A stretch of 64,000 nucleotides of DNA from M55B129 sp034189085 (GTDB lineage: Bacteria; Bacillota; Dethiobacteria; DTU022). Shown in pieces: positions 9,171 through 18,945 of this stretch (its first letter is position 1; each line of letters opens with the position of its first letter). Below the pieces are notes generated by a model that saw only the letters and a program-made list of their open reading frames with translations, had not been told where the DNA came from and ran no database searches. The stretch is from NCBI GenBank assembly GCA_034189085.1, contig JAXHVH010000001.1, positions 1-64,000 on the forward strand. The letters run 5' to 3'. Both the position numbers and the translations under genes were made by a program.

Positions 9171-10504
9171 ATGTATAATAAAGTGCGCAAAATCATAAGA
9201 TAAAGGAAAGCCATCAGATTCTCCGAATTAGATAAGCACCAAACAAACCAAAAAGGAGGATAATATCTGATGGCTCACCCTAATTCTACTGTATCTTTTG
9301 AAAAAATGCTAATGCAATTCATGACTGCTCCTGATCCCATGCTGGCCATGCTTGAATGGCTTTGCGACCAGCTCATGGAGGTGGAAATAACGGCCAAGCT
9401 CGGCGCTGAGAAACATGAACGCACTGATTCTCGCAGCGAATACCGGGCAGGCTTCAGGCCAAGACGTTTTGATACGCGCATGGGAACCATGTATCTCAAG
9501 GTTCCAAAACCCCGTAAAGGAGGCTACATTCCCTTCTTTGTCACAGAACGCAAACGCTCTGAGGCGGCCCTGATGAACGTGATTCAGGAAGCCTTCATAA
9601 ACGGCGTATCAACCCGCAAGATCGAACGCCTGGTCAAATCTTTGGGGATCGATTCGCTATCCAGAAGCCAGGTCAGCAAGATCACTAAAGAGCTCAATGA
9701 TCAGGTAAGTACTTTTAGAAATCGTCCTTTAGAGAAAGTTTACCCTGTTCTCTGGGTCGATGCCCTCTATGAAAAGATCCGCGATAACGGTCAGGTAAAA
9801 AATATGGCCGTGCTTATTGTTTGCGCTCCGTGCGGCACCCGTGATATCTTTAGCTGCCTTAGCCCATGTATGAGGAATCTGAAGCCAGCTACAAGCACCT
9901 GTTTGATTCTCTCAAAGCCCGGGGTCTCAAAACGGTTTGGCTGGTTGTTTCAGATGCCCATAAGGGGCTGGCCTCTTCAGTCCGAAAATCATTTGTCGGC
10001 GCTTCCCGGCGAAGATGCAGGGTCCACTTTATGAGAAATATCATGGCCCATATTCCGACTAAAGGAAAAAAATCTTTTGCCGCCAAACTCAAACAGATCT
10101 GGCTGCAGCCTGACAAGGATAGCGCTTTAAAATATGCCAGAATGTTCATGGATGAACATGAAGAGCACTACCCAAAAGCAATTGAAACACTCGAATCAGG
10201 TCTCGAGGATTCCCTGCAGTATTTCCAGTTTAAGCAAATTGACAGCCGCAGGATCTCCTCTGCCAACATGATTGAACTCTTGAACCTTAGAAATCCGCCG
10301 CAGAACAAATGTGGTCGGGGTCTTCCCAGGCATGGATTCTTACATCCGCCTGGTGACCAGCTACCTGATTGAATACAGCGAGGACTGGTCCACTTCCAGG
10401 TCGTATGTCAATTCTAAACTGTTAGACCAGATTTCGTTAGAACGTTTCAAGGTTGCTTAATCTAATATTCGGAGTCTGATGGAAATTGCGCACTTAGGTT
10501 GACA
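9171..10504 (+). mobile_element. IS256-family insertion sequence with imperfect inverted ends and target duplication
   Basis: About 1.33 kb. The left end has AAGTGCGCAA at 9181-9190 and the right end its inverse TTGCGCACTT at 10486-10495; outside these, TGT (9172) and ACA (10504) also match. Inside the ends, CCATCAGA and TCCGAAT blocks are repeated inverted. The flanks carry CTAACGATC (9162-9170) and CTAACGTTC (10505-10513), 8 of 9 identical, which fits the 8-9 bp duplication made by IS256. The transposase inside is broken, so the copy is dead unless supplied in trans. It sits directly upstream of the isomerase ribosome binding site. Confidence 0.85.
9270..10460 (+). pseudogene. IS256-family transposase, two frameshifts
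   Basis: The protein reads in three frames. The first (9270 to about 9840) carries the N-terminal region and WVDALYEKIR with the first catalytic Asp. The second (about 9866 to 10283) carries VVSDAHKGL with the second Asp and the usual HFMRN segment. The third (about 10284 to 10460) gives EIRRRTNVVGVFPG and SYIRLVTSYLIEYSEDW, ending at a TAA at 10458-10460. The first break falls between 9835 and 9865, where frame two has a TAG just before ATG 9868; the second is a one-base shift near 10283. Start ATG 9270 has AAGGAGG upstream. All family landmarks exist, so decay or a read error is recent. Confidence 0.9.
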
Positions 10505-10513
10505 CTAACGTTC

Positions 10514-10717
10514 CAAAACCTTAAAAAAACAACTACTGCATGAAAAACTGTTGTGAAAAATCTGCTGGATAATCTTCAGCTTGATACCGTCACCGACCAT
10601 GTAGACATATTCAGCCATACTTCTCCGGTCCTTGGCAGTTTTGTCCCAGGATTAGATGCTGATAATAAAACTACCGCACAAACATTAATTTTAGAGCGGT
10701 AAACCTACTTTAAATTT
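10514..10717. other. Short intergenic remnant, unassigned
   Basis: About 200 bases between the IS element and the stop of the SDR gene. On the plus strand a GTG at about 10552 opens some 50 codons (VKNLLDNLQLD, ending TLILER at 10702) with no clear ribosome binding site and no family I recognise. Before the insertion this sequence adjoined the isomerase gene, so it may hold its former promoter region or a gene fragment. I see no convincing -35/-10 pair. Confidence 0.3.
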
Positions 10718-11485
10718 TTAATTTTTCCCCCTACCCCCTATAAATAAACCGCAATCAACATTTATCATTGTCCCTGTTATAGCAGAGGAATGATCTGAAG
10801 CTAAATGTAACCCTTCATATGCAATTTCTTCAGGTTTCACTAACCTGTTTAATGGTGTTCCACCAATTATTTCTTTTTTTATGTCTTCGTTGTATTCTTT
10901 TACAAAGTGAGGCAACATTGGTGTATCTACTGGACCAGGATTAATCACGTTTACTCGAACATCCGGTGCAAACTCTATCGCTAATGCTTTGGTTAAAGAA
11001 ATAATGGCACCCTTTGAAGTAGAATATATCGATGTCCCGGGACGTGGACGTATTCCCCCTACAGAACCAATATTTATAATATTCCCCTTATTTTTTCTAA
11101 GTTCTTTTACTGTATGTTTTGCTGTCATCCATACACTTTTAACATTAATATTCATAACCTTTTCCCAATCTTCAACAGTTAACTCCTCAATCATTGCCGG
11201 TGTTTGCGGATAACCTGCTATGTTGAATAAAATATTTATTTGGCCAAATTTTTTTACGACAGTGTCTACCATTTTGATAATATCTTCTTCATCTGAAACA
11301 TCACATTTAACAAATATTGCTTCTCCTCCCGAAACGGCAATATCACTTGCTGTTTTTTCCCCTCCTTCTCGATTTATATCAGCGACAACAACCCTGGCAC
11401 CTTCCCTGGCAAATAATTCCGAAGCCGCCCTTCCTATACCCGAACCACCACCTGTGATAATGGCAACTTTACCTTTGAGTTCCAT
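10718..11485 (-). CDS. SDR-family NAD(P)-dependent oxidoreductase
   Basis: 255 residues, a classical short-chain dehydrogenase with TGGGSGIG at 11-18, NIAG near 88, YSTSK near 155-159 and PGPVDTP after it. VADIN suggests NAD(H). It is visibly richer in A+T than its SDR relatives at 1526 and 4463 and uses more AAA/ATT codons, so it may have a separate history. ATG at 11485 follows GAAAGGGAGACACT. It is separated from the upstream gene by about 390 bases and from the isomerase by the IS element, so it is probably transcribed alone or was once the first gene of the isomerase operon. Confidence 0.85.
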   Translation of the reverse strand: MELKGKVAIITGGGSGIGRAASELFAREGARVVVADINREGGEKTASDIAVSGGEAIFVKCDVSDEEDIIKMVDTVVKKFGQINILFNIAGYPQTPAMIEELTVEDWEKVMNINVKSVWMTAKHTVKELRKNKGNIINIGSVGGIRPRPGTSIYSTSKGAIISLTKALAIEFAPDVRVNVINPGPVDTPMLPHFVKEYNEDIKKEIIGGTPLNRLVKPEEIAYEGLHLASDHSSAITGTMINVDCGLFIGGRGKN

Positions 11486-11873
11486 AGTGTCTCCCTTTCA
11501 TAAAAATGTACTGATGAAAAACCAAAGTTTCAATCTATATTCAATTATAATGTTAAGTATGAAAACCAATTTGGGCCAATCAGGACAGATGATTCATCCA
11601 AAAAATATAAACCATCTTTATATCTTTTTTCTTATCTTCTTTTGACATTTATAGCTAAAACAACATTAAATCCACCCAAAACTGCATGTTGCAAAATTTT
11701 CCTTTTTTAAGTGTCACCCGCAGTATGGAATGTTTACCTCTCCCATTCAAAGGTTTTAAACACTAATGCTCAATACCGCCTCACCTGCTAATATGAAATG
11801 GTTTGCAGCCCCCGGTAAGCCGCACTTTTTTGAAAAATTACCTCTGAGATCTGGCTTATACACTTCCATCTAT
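11486..11873. other. AT-rich intergenic region, possible promoter for the SDR
   Basis: About 390 bases with no gene visible. On the minus strand a TATAAT occurs at 11544-11549, about 58 bases before the SDR start, but the matching -35 is weak. No hairpin with a T-run was found after the PrpD gene that ends at 11874. Confidence 0.35.
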
Positions 11874-13268
11874 TCATACCTGTTGATGCCTGCAGGTTAG
11901 TGCCATTATTCTGCCAATATTATCAGCATCAATCAGCCTCTCAAGAGTATCAAGCAGTTCTTCTACGTTGTTTTCCGGCAACACAGCGGAGGCACAATCC
12001 CGAAACTTGAAGTTAAATTCTTTCTTTGTCAGCGGATTATCCGGCATCCCCTTAGAAATTAGCACTTCCCTGGATATGGTCTCACCATTCTTCAGTTTAA
12101 TAGTAATTCGTTTGGGATCAAACTCCTTAGCCGAACCCATTTCAGGCATGGGATATGTAACTACCCAGTTCATTTTTCCAATCAAATTTTTTATCAGAGG
12201 ATCATTAACAGTTTCATCTGTAAAGTCATTTAAACCGATATGCTCTGAAATTAAAGCTTTCGCCACGGAATATTCAAGGCTGAATTTGCCCTCCAACCCT
12301 GTTAGCGGCGCATGATAGATTAGCGGCAAGTCAGCTAAGGGATTGACCCCCAGTTCAATCTCAACAATATCTTCTATGGCAAATGTATAATTATCTTTTA
12401 AATAATTCACTGCTTCAATAGCAAAATGTGTCCCACCGCAAGAAGGATAAGGTTTGATAATCAACCCCTCAGAACCGGTTATGGCAAATACTTTTCCTAA
12501 CCTCTTTGTGGCCTCTGCCCAATCAACCTTTTCATTAAAACCAAAAGCATTGATGAACCCTCGTTTCGCTTCAAAAATATTTCCGATTGCCGTAAAACCA
12601 CCTTTGGCTAGCATAGCAGCCTGGATACCATTAGCTGCCGCCTGACCGGCATGTAATGGTTTGGTCATCGTGCCGTTATTGGCTCTTATGCCACCGGATA
12701 AAGATGCAGCTATACCCATGGCTTTTTTTACTTGACCGCAATTCAGTTTTAAGAGCCATGATGCAGCAGCCGCTGCGCCAATAGTGCCAATTGTGCCTGT
12801 TATATGCCAGCCTTGATCATAGTGATGTTTTTTTACTATCCAGGGGATAGAAGCACACACTTCAAAACCTACAACGTAAGCTGTCAGGATATCTCGCCCT
12901 GTAGCGCCAATCTTTTCTGCCAGTGCTAAAACAGTTGGGGCGAGATACACAGAAGGATGACCCCAGACTGCAATGGACCAGTCATCATAGTCTAAAATAT
13001 GTCCAATAGCTCCATTAATAAGGGCTGCGTAATATAATGATGTTTTCCTGTTGTACCCAATTATACTAGCCTGCTCATTGCCACCCATTTCCTGACAATA
13101 TTTCAATAGAATATCATAGATAGGCTCTTTAGACCCCGCCAGAGCCACACCAATAAAATCTGCAACTCCTAAACGAGCCATTTCCATTACATCATCAGGT
13201 ATATTTTGGTTTTTGATTTCGACAACAAAGTTACTGACCTTATCGGAAAAAATAGAGTCGTTACCCAA
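11874..13268 (-). CDS. MmgE/PrpD family protein
   Basis: 464 residues, the full length of the MmgE/PrpD family (2-methylcitrate dehydratase, cis-aconitate decarboxylase, iminodisuccinate epimerase). Typical marks are LDYDDWS near 92-98, the central GTIGTIGAAAAAS glycine stretch, KPLHAGQAAANG and KPYPSCGGTH. The family handles branched tri- and dicarboxylates and needs no metal. It follows the TRAP permease by 110 bases and probably belongs to that transcript, so it may act on the imported acid. The start is TTG at 13268, 4 bases after AGGTGG. The other three copies in the window are clearly diverged, so each probably has its own substrate. Confidence 0.8.
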   Translation of the reverse strand: MGNDSIFSDKVSNFVVEIKNQNIPDDVMEMARLGVADFIGVALAGSKEPIYDILLKYCQEMGGNEQASIIGYNRKTSLYYAALINGAIGHILDYDDWSIAVWGHPSVYLAPTVLALAEKIGATGRDILTAYVVGFEVCASIPWIVKKHHYDQGWHITGTIGTIGAAAAASWLLKLNCGQVKKAMGIAASLSGGIRANNGTMTKPLHAGQAAANGIQAAMLAKGGFTAIGNIFEAKRGFINAFGFNEKVDWAEATKRLGKVFAITGSEGLIIKPYPSCGGTHFAIEAVNYLKDNYTFAIEDIVEIELGVNPLADLPLIYHAPLTGLEGKFSLEYSVAKALISEHIGLNDFTDETVNDPLIKNLIGKMNWVVTYPMPEMGSAKEFDPKRITIKLKNGETISREVLISKGMPDNPLTKKEFNFKFRDCASAVLPENNVEELLDTLERLIDADNIGRIMALTCRHQQV

Positions 13269-13378
13269 AATGCCACCTGCTTGTAGTTAATAATATTTAC
13301 ACTTTATAAAAAGATTGATCTGAAACAGTAAATAATACTCTTTGTTAATTAGGTATCTGATCACGGCAAAAATTCTCG

Positions 13379-14692
13379 TTAGAGCCCATACAGGTATGTC
13401 GGCAACCATGTGGCCAGGGCAGGAAACATCATTATTATAATCATCGCGACAAGGGTTGCAAAAACGAATGGCCACACTCCGGAAAATATCGTAGATAGAG
13501 GTACATGTGGTGCAAATCCTTTCATATAGAAACAGCTCAGGCCCACAGGAGGCGTGAGGCCACCGAGGCAGAGCACCAGGACTATCAGCACCCCGTACCA
13601 TACACCGTCATAACCCAATTCGGCAAGCATAGGAGTAAATATGGGAACGGTGATCAGGATCATGGCAATCCCGTCAATGAACATGCCCATAACGAAATAA
13701 AGCAGCAGGACTATCCCCATAACCATCCAGGGCGCTATATCCAGAGTGGTGACATATCTTGCCAGTGCCGTCGGTATTGTGGTTATTGTAAACATGCGAC
13801 CGAACAACATACCGCAGGTTATAATGAAGAAAACCATTGCCGCAAGCTTTGCCGAGGCCGTAAGACATTTCATCAGTATCGGCCAATTAATCTTTCTCTC
13901 AACAAGGCCAATAAGCAGCATGCCCATGGCTCCCACAGAAGCAGCTTCAGTCGGAGTAAACCAGCCGATAAACATACCACCCATTGAGAAAAGAAAGATT
14001 ATGGCAACCTCTACCAATCCACCCTTGCGGATAGCAACCCACCGTTCAGCCCAGGTAGCCATTTCAGACATGGGCGCATATGATGGATTTTTCTTAACAA
14101 CAATCCATATTGCTATTATCTGAAGAGTCATAAGCAATAAGCCCGGGATAAGACCAGCCATAAATAAACGGCCTATGGATTCTTCCGCAGTAACACCGTA
14201 AATAATCATAGTCGCACTGGGCGGAATTAATACAGCCAGGGCAGAACCGGCAGCGATAGCAGCGGTAGATAGGCCCTGATTGTAATTCCTCTTTTCCATT
14301 TCGGGAAGGGCAACAGAGACCATTGTCCCCATTGTGGCAGGAATGGAACCACAGATAGCACCAAATAAAGTACTGGAGACCTGAACAGCACTGGCAATAC
14401 CACCCTGTTTATGACCTATAAATTTATCTGCAGCATTAAACAGGCTGGCTCCAATACCGGAATGACTGGCCAGAAGACCCATGAGGCCAAATACAGGCGC
14501 CACTGTAAGGGTATATGAGGCAAAGTTTGTAAATATGTCGGCACCAACCGCCTGGAAGGCAGCAGCAGGTGACCTCAAAACCATCATTCCCAGAACTGCA
14601 AAGAACAACATGGAGATCGGCACGGGGAGGCCAATAAACATAAAAACAACAAAACCTATAAGCGCGAGAATGCCGATTGTAACAGGATCCAT
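13379..14692 (-). CDS. dctM: TRAP transporter large permease (DctM)
   Basis: 437 residues, almost wholly hydrophobic, with about 12 membrane segments and the DctM landmarks (GPLPVP-like GLPVPISM near 24-31, GSALAVLIPPS near 175, FTPTEAASVGA near 255). It forms the ion-driven membrane channel of a tripartite transporter together with the small permease encoded 62 bases upstream and the binding protein before that. Substrates of the family are mostly C4 and other organic acids. ATG at 14692 has GGAGG upstream. Confidence 0.9.
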   Translation of the reverse strand: MDPVTIGILALIGFVVFMFIGLPVPISMLFFAVLGMMVLRSPAAAFQAVGADIFTNFASYTLTVAPVFGLMGLLASHSGIGASLFNAADKFIGHKQGGIASAVQVSSTLFGAICGSIPATMGTMVSVALPEMEKRNYNQGLSTAAIAAGSALAVLIPPSATMIIYGVTAEESIGRLFMAGLIPGLLLMTLQIIAIWIVVKKNPSYAPMSEMATWAERWVAIRKGGLVEVAIIFLFSMGGMFIGWFTPTEAASVGAMGMLLIGLVERKINWPILMKCLTASAKLAAMVFFIITCGMLFGRMFTITTIPTALARYVTTLDIAPWMVMGIVLLLYFVMGMFIDGIAMILITVPIFTPMLAELGYDGVWYGVLIVLVLCLGGLTPPVGLSCFYMKGFAPHVPLSTIFSGVWPFVFATLVAMIIIMMFPALATWLPTYLYGL

Positions 14693-14754
14693 CGTTTACC
14701 TCTACCTCCTTTTCCTAAATTTCAAGGGTTGTTTATTTTTCGACTGTTACCGGA

Positions 14755-15264
14755 TTAAGAGTATGCTTCTTGGTCTTTTAATTTTTTATAATCTGAGAGC
14801 ATGCTATAAATTCTAATAATAAAAGCAATGATAAAGAAGAATAAACCGATGCAGATAAGTAAAACAAGGATCCAGTGAGGTATAGCAAGAGTACCGGTTA
14901 CAGACCCATCTGCAAATTTCTTCCCTACCATGTTAACCTGATTGTAGAGAACAAATGACATAAACAAAATCGTAATGATGTACATTGAGATGCTTAATAT
15001 GCTGGAAATACGGGGTTTCATCTTATCAAGTAAAAAATTTACTATTATATTGCCACCTGTTAGCTCATTTTCGGCAAGGGTCAGGGAAACAATAACCAGC
15101 ATACCGTATTGTACCAATTCATAGGTCCCCAGAATACCTGTATTAAAAAAACCACGCATAATAACATGGACACATACAAGTAAGCACATCAGGAGGAGCA
15201 AGATTCCCGATAACTTAGCAAGCCATGATGCCATCATGGAAAATGTGGAAACAAACTTGTTCAT
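14755..15264 (-). CDS. dctQ: TRAP transporter small permease (DctQ)
   Basis: 169 residues with four predicted membrane helices, the usual size and plan of DctQ. The frame is open to 15420, but the extra N-terminus is polar and unlike the family. ATG at 15264 has AAAGGTGG 11 bases upstream, so I take that start. It works with DctM and DctP. The 171 bases before it hold a stem-loop, described separately. Confidence 0.85.
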   Translation of the reverse strand: MNKFVSTFSMMASWLAKLSGILLLLMCLLVCVHVIMRGFFNTGILGTYELVQYGMLVIVSLTLAENELTGGNIIVNFLLDKMKPRISSILSISMYIITILFMSFVLYNQVNMVGKKFADGSVTGTLAIPHWILVLLICIGLFFFIIAFIIRIYSMLSDYKKLKDQEAYS

Positions 15265-15366
15265 AGTCTTTTGCGCCACCTTTCTCATCGAAAACTTGAG
15301 ATGAATATACAAAACTTGAATTAAGACCTGCATCAGATCGTCATGCCAACACGAGGTTGGCTCATA

Positions 15367-15402
15367 ATGCTCACCGGAACGCCAAAGCGCCCCGATGAGC
15401 AT
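15367..15402 (-). promoter_or_regulatory. Intercistronic stem-loop between dctP and dctQ (first TRAP operon)
   Basis: ATGCTCA at 15367-15373 pairs with TGAGCAT at 15396-15402, and part of the inner sequence (ACGC with GCG C) can extend the stem. On the minus strand no T-run follows, so it is not a classical terminator. Its place directly after the binding-protein gene suits an mRNA stabiliser that lets dctP be expressed above the permeases. The second TRAP operon has one in the same place. Confidence 0.55.
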
Positions 15403-15435
15403 TTTTCTCTTCACATTCAATCAAGATCCTGTGAA

Positions 15436-16548
15436 CTAGTTACCGTACTCCGCGTTATACTTTTCTGCCAGTTCTCTGAAAAGGGCAAGGTTCTCACTTC
15501 CGTTATACCCCTGTTCATCAAGCTCGGCAGCGTAGTCTTCCTGCAGGTGACCGGATGCGCCGATCATCTTTGCAAGATTTTCCTCATCGAATTCAACGAC
15601 TGTCAGGCCGTAGGCCTCAAATTCATCGTACGCTATTTGGGCGTCAGCATCCCTACCTTCCGCGAGGAACTGATCAAAAGCAACAGTCGTGGTCTCAGTG
15701 ATTGCATCCTGCTGTTCTTGACTGAGGGAGTTCCAGACATCCTGATTCATTACCATAATATAGGATCCGAAATAATAAGGATCTTTTACAACATAATCGG
15801 TAACTTCATATAGTTTAACAGCGTTGCCGGCATGGGCAAGGCCATAAAAACCATCAACAACACCATTTCTCAGAGCTTCATAAACTTCGGAGAAAACCAT
15901 GACAGTGGGGATCGCTCCATAAGCTGAGATGATAGGAGCCTGAGAGTCGCCGCAGCGAATTTGATGCCCGGCAAGGTCTTCAAACTTTTCAACAGGGAAC
16001 GTTGTCATGATACATCCATTGCCCTGCCCCAGGGCGAAAAGAAGCTTAAGATCGGATATTTCTTCGGGCTGAATCTGCGAAAACCAATCCATTACAGTAT
16101 AAGAAGCAGCCTTGCCATTGACAAAATTAATACCAGGATATTCGAGTAAAAAGCTTTCCGGCAGGTTTCCAGAACCGTATGCAACCGGATAGAATGCTAC
16201 ATCAGCAAGTCCTTCCCTTACTGCGTCAAGTTCTTCAGCAGCAGGAGAAAGGGTTCCACCGGCATATAGAGTATAGTCAACAGTACCACCGGTAGCTTCT
16301 TTGATCATTTCCAAATAATTGACGCAATCCTGGGTGGTTTTATCAAAATCCGGCAGATACATGGCAAAAGCAAGATTTACACTCGGCCCCATCGGCTCAT
16401 CTTCCGCCGGCTCTGCAGTCTCCTCTTCAGTTTCTGCAGGCTCTTCTTCAGGGCTCGTTGCTTCCTCTTCTCCGCTTTCACCGGCACAGCCGGCTATGAG
16501 CGTTACTGCAAGGATCAATACCAGGGTGATGAAAAATAATTTTTTCAT
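15436..16548 (-). CDS. dctP: TRAP transporter solute-binding lipoprotein (DctP)
   Basis: 370 residues. The N-terminus is a lipoprotein signal peptide with the lipobox LIAGC (Cys21), followed by a Glu-rich linker to about residue 55 and a DctP-fold binding domain. The domain shows the family motif with an Arg (HQIRCGDSQAP near 195-205), which normally binds a substrate carboxylate. It should be anchored outside the membrane and deliver an organic acid to DctQM. ATG at 16548 has GGGGAAAAAGAA upstream. Confidence 0.9.
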   Translation of the reverse strand: MKKLFFITLVLILAVTLIAGCAGESGEEEATSPEEEPAETEEETAEPAEDEPMGPSVNLAFAMYLPDFDKTTQDCVNYLEMIKEATGGTVDYTLYAGGTLSPAAEELDAVREGLADVAFYPVAYGSGNLPESFLLEYPGINFVNGKAASYTVMDWFSQIQPEEISDLKLLFALGQGNGCIMTTFPVEKFEDLAGHQIRCGDSQAPIISAYGAIPTVMVFSEVYEALRNGVVDGFYGLAHAGNAVKLYEVTDYVVKDPYYFGSYIMVMNQDVWNSLSQEQQDAITETTTVAFDQFLAEGRDADAQIAYDEFEAYGLTVVEFDEENLAKMIGASGHLQEDYAAELDEQGYNGSENLALFRELAEKYNAEYGN

Positions 16549-16894
16549 TTCTTTTTCCCCTTTTCAGTTATTTAATTTATTTGAGCTTACGAAATTCATG
16601 CTGCCAATCGATGATAAATCTAAGAAATAAAATTCATTATCCTCCTCTTCATTTTTAACCAAGATACAATAATGCTACTAAATAATATTATCTGCAGTCG
16701 GGTCTACGTTTATGGCTGTTTATATTGTCAGATTCTCATCCAGAACTCAACAGAACCTCATGTAACCCCTCCTTCTTTTGATGACTGTTTATCTGGGAAA
16801 AACCTGAAAAATCGACAGATTGATATCCAGCTCACCTCCTTCGAAATATTTAATAATTTGACCAAAAATCCCACCTTGACAAAAATCAATTCAA
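16549..16894. other. Leader region of the first TRAP operon
   Basis: About 345 bases between the dctP start and the stop of the upstream OYE gene. No gene is evident. A strong AGGAGG followed by ATG at 16637 opens only five codons (MNFIS, stop at 16620), which could be a leader peptide or chance. I found no clear -35/-10 or -24/-12 pair. Confidence 0.35.
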
Positions 16895-18829
16895 TTACCT
16901 GATATCAACTGCTGCGTAATAAGCTGATTGTGTTGCATTTACTATCCTTTGGGCCCTCACGCAATCTCCAACAGGATAGAAATTTACGGCGGCTTCACGA
17001 AGCCTGTCTACAATATCAGTTTTAGGCTTCATCCCCACGGCATATATAACCGAATCTGCCTCCAGATGATCTTCTTTGCCATCAGCGTCGACAAAGTTTA
17101 CGCCCTTTTCTTTAATCTCTTTGCACCGGATCCCGGTTTTATAGCTGATATTTTCAAGTTCATCGATTTTCATTACCAGGGGAATGGTGTGCCTCCAATC
17201 TTTTTGATCGCCAATAGATTCGCGCATTTCAAGGATAGTAACAGTTTTCCCGTACTGTTCTGCTAAAAATAAAGCAGTTTCACAACCTACCAGCCCTCCT
17301 CCTATAATGGCCACCTTATCGCCTGTTTTTTCTGCATGATAATAAACTTTTTCAGCAGAAAAGACATTTTCCCGGTTAATTCCGGGTATATCTGGAATTA
17401 TAGGTACGGCCCCTACAGCAGCAATAACAACATCGGGGGATAACCTTTTTATCAGTTCGGGAGTGCATTCTGCATTTAAATGCACTTTTATTTTTTCCAT
17501 TGTCATCCTGACCAGATAGTCTTTATAGACTTTCATATCTGATTTCAAATCATCGTAATCGGCAATTCTCAATATGCCGCCCAGAGAATCCGCTTTCTCG
17601 TATAAAGTAACCTCATGGCCCCTGTCAGCAGCTGTTATGGCCGCTTCCATACCGCCAGGTCCTCCCCCAACAACCAGAACCTTTCTCGATCCAGATGGCG
17701 CTTCTACACCCTGCCAGCGAAGCGGATCCCTCCCCGTTGTTGGGTTGACCACACAGGTAAAATTATCGTCTCCCAGGCTTAAGAGGCAATAATTACACCT
17801 CAGGCAGGGAATAATTTGATCTGCCCGCCCATTCCGCGCTTTATTTGGAAATTCAGGATCGGCTATCAGGGCCCGGGCCATGCCGATAATATCCGCTTTA
17901 CCTTCAGCTAAAATTTGCTCTGCATGCTCAGGATAGGAAATGCCTCCCACTGCTACTACGGGGATGTTCACTGCTTTCTTCACCGCTTCAGCCAGCGGTA
18001 CATTGCAGCCATGTTCTGTAAACATTGTATGGGCGAACTGGCGGTGAATAGTATGATGAGCTTCGTGTATCCCGGCTGAAACATGAATAAAATCAATTTT
18101 TCCTTCAAGCATCTTCACAAATTCAATCACTTCATCTACTTTCATCCCATTTTCTACAAGTTCATCACCGCTGACCCGATATTCAATAATGAAATCCGGC
18201 CCGCACCTGGCCCTGATTCTGTCTACCACTGCTATAGGGAATCTGGCCCTGTTCTCCAGTTTCCCACCATATTTATCGTTTCTCTTGTTTACTCTCGATG
18301 ATAGGAATTGTGCTAAAAGCCACCCGTGTGCGCCGTGAATCTGACACATTTCAAAACCTGCCCGCTGGACCATCGCTGCCGCGTCTGCATATGCTTCAGT
18401 GACTTCTTCTATAAGCTCCTCGTCCATCGCAGTTACTTCTACTCCGTCATCCCTGACAAAGCCCATTGGGCCGACCGGGTTCGGGGAATCGGCAAAAATC
18501 ATTTTGCCAAACATACCGGGGTGATATAATTGAATAGAAGGCGCCGCACCATGGATTCTTATAGCAGTGGCGGTTTCTGCCAGAGCAGGCAGATCATTGA
18601 GATCATCGAGGACAAAAACATGTTTCGTAGATACTCTTAACCACTTCCTGCTGATAGGGGCTTCATTGACTGTTACTACGGCTGCCCCACCTTTTGCTTT
18701 GGCTTCAAAAAAAGAGGTTGCGATATGATTTTTGAAGCGAACAGCATTGGGAGTAGAAAAAATGCGATTTCTAAAAGTATGGTTTTTTACCTTCAGGGGA
18801 CTGAACAAGTTAGGATAATACTGATTCAT
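16895..18829 (-). CDS. OYE-family NADH:flavin/Fe-S oxidoreductase
   Basis: 644 residues, with FMN barrel, [4Fe-4S] motif CLRCNYC and a fourth Cys 10 residues on, then a Rossmann FAD/NAD(P) half (GGGPGG, GGGLVG). HGAHGW at 165-170 keeps both His but has Trp170 where ene-reductases have Tyr. It is a near paralogue of the enzyme at 2376-4307, sharing the FRNRIFSTPN start. ATG 18829 is preferred to an upstream start because GAGGAGGC lies 8-14 bases before it. It is the last gene of the seven-gene operon that starts at 27815, 116 bases after an AOR gene. Role: C=C redox chemistry on an unknown unsaturated acid or ketone. Confidence 0.85.
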   Translation of the reverse strand: MNQYYPNLFSPLKVKNHTFRNRIFSTPNAVRFKNHIATSFFEAKAKGGAAVVTVNEAPISRKWLRVSTKHVFVLDDLNDLPALAETATAIRIHGAAPSIQLYHPGMFGKMIFADSPNPVGPMGFVRDDGVEVTAMDEELIEEVTEAYADAAAMVQRAGFEMCQIHGAHGWLLAQFLSSRVNKRNDKYGGKLENRARFPIAVVDRIRARCGPDFIIEYRVSGDELVENGMKVDEVIEFVKMLEGKIDFIHVSAGIHEAHHTIHRQFAHTMFTEHGCNVPLAEAVKKAVNIPVVAVGGISYPEHAEQILAEGKADIIGMARALIADPEFPNKARNGRADQIIPCLRCNYCLLSLGDDNFTCVVNPTTGRDPLRWQGVEAPSGSRKVLVVGGGPGGMEAAITAADRGHEVTLYEKADSLGGILRIADYDDLKSDMKVYKDYLVRMTMEKIKVHLNAECTPELIKRLSPDVVIAAVGAVPIIPDIPGINRENVFSAEKVYYHAEKTGDKVAIIGGGLVGCETALFLAEQYGKTVTILEMRESIGDQKDWRHTIPLVMKIDELENISYKTGIRCKEIKEKGVNFVDADGKEDHLEADSVIYAVGMKPKTDIVDRLREAAVNFYPVGDCVRAQRIVNATQSAYYAAVDIR

Positions 18830-18945
18830 GATCTGCCTCCTCAGAAATATAGTAACCAGGCTAAAGAAATATAATTCTGCCAATAAAAGTATAATGTAAT
18901 TAATTAACTTAATAGTATATACATGGGATGCTTTTCATTGAACAA

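Noticed and set aside
16620..16650. Five-codon reading frame (MNFIS) behind a strong AGGAGG upstream of dctP as a regulatory leader peptide
   Set aside because: No attenuator-like hairpins or codon pattern accompany it; a chance AGGAGG is as likely.
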